A stretch of 34,962 bases of DNA, from the NCBI RefSeq assembly GCF_000275845.1, contig NW_006766934.1, positions 1 to 34,962 of the forward strand. The letters are read 5' to 3'. The first letter of the stretch is position 1. Every line of letters starts with the position of its first letter. Of this stretch, positions 34,563 through 34,962 are shown piece by piece. Made by a program: the position numbers and the translations under genes. The notes beneath the pieces are model-generated. The model did no database searches, had not been told where the DNA came from, and saw only the letters and a program-made list of their open reading frames with translations. Source of the DNA: Dichomitus squalens LYAD-421 SS1 (taxonomy: Eukaryota > Basidiomycota > Agaricomycetes > Polyporales > Polyporaceae).

Positions 34563-34962
34563 TGCATCCAAATACATCTCAACGGCCCAAATACGGGCCG
34601 GTCTTGAGTAGCCATCGAGAGCCGAGATATTTCCCTTTAGATAGCATCTGTATGGCCCGGACCGGGATCTGAATGGGTGGCGACTAGATCATGATGGCTG
34701 AGAGGCGGATCTCAATGGATGGAGTCTGGGTCGTGATGTCATCACAATGGTCCCGTGTTGTCGGGAGATACCGGGCTCTAGACACAAAAGGTCGAGCCCG
34801 GGGGCGCTTCGCTTCTGCCACCTTACTCTTACTAATTCACCCGCCACCTTAGAGGAATTTACTTGGTACTTACTAGTCCACTATATTGTGTACATCACTG
34901 GAATGAACCCAACTCTACAACGTTCTTATCAGTCAACTTACGTAGGATATAACAGTAGTTTG
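34563..34962. other. Window edge, no gene seen
   Basis: The last 400 bp contain no substantial open frame. Near 34660-34740 a loosely repeated theme occurs (GGATCTGAATGGGTGG, then GGATCTCAATGGATGG), too diverged to call a defined repeat. Confidence 0.4.

Noticed and set aside
1..34962. Secondary-metabolite or defence gene cluster
   Set aside because: The intact genes are unrelated housekeeping or signalling functions on mixed strands, with no synthase, transporter or dedicated regulator.

Overview
The window reads as nuclear DNA of a filamentous basidiomycete, most likely an Agaricomycete and possibly a polypore. The genes carry many very short introns (about 48-70 bp, GT..AG with CTAAC-like branch points), sit close together on both strands, and include a FunK1-type fungal kinase and a TmpA-type membrane flavoprotein. 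There is no operon structure, no CRISPR array, and no rRNA or tRNA gene that I could support.

Layout: 1-2852 is a gene-poor flank with a 996-bp terminal-inverted-repeat element bounded by TTAA (762-1757) and a 28-bp tandem repeat beside it. 2853-7870 (-) is a roughly 1.6-kDa-residue-scale (about 1,600 aa) acidic, disordered protein with several SUMO-interaction-like motifs. It shares a 165-bp divergent promoter with the mitochondrial oligoribonuclease REX2 (8036-9092, +). 9093-12748 is a 3.7-kb stretch without a convincing gene. 12749-15216 (+) is a 14-exon TmpA-like membrane protein. 16073-17361 (-) is a SAP/F-box-like/ankyrin-type protein. 17777-21901 (+) is the ERAD factor HRD3/SEL1L, which carries an abnormal 855-bp intron holding two diverged tandem repeats. 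22126-23333 (+) is a PTAR1-like protein prenyltransferase alpha-repeat protein. 23867-24834 (-) is a DEK_C/SWIB chromatin protein. 24835-27117 is non-coding or unresolved and contains a 380-bp MITE with 54-bp inverted repeats and a TA duplication. 27118-29684 (+) is an F-box protein. 30310-32890 (-) is a FunK1 kinase with a minisatellite at a reading-frame switch. 32891-34962 has no intact gene, but a DUF6534-like membrane protein fragment lies at 34266-34562.

The genes are mostly housekeeping or signalling and do not form an obvious pathway. Two F-box-type proteins, HRD3 and a predicted SUMO-binding protein all touch ubiquitin or SUMO biology, but I regard that as coincidental. Exon boundaries were assigned by eye from reading frame, splice consensus and family conservation. 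I could not run alignments, so every family name rests on motif recognition.
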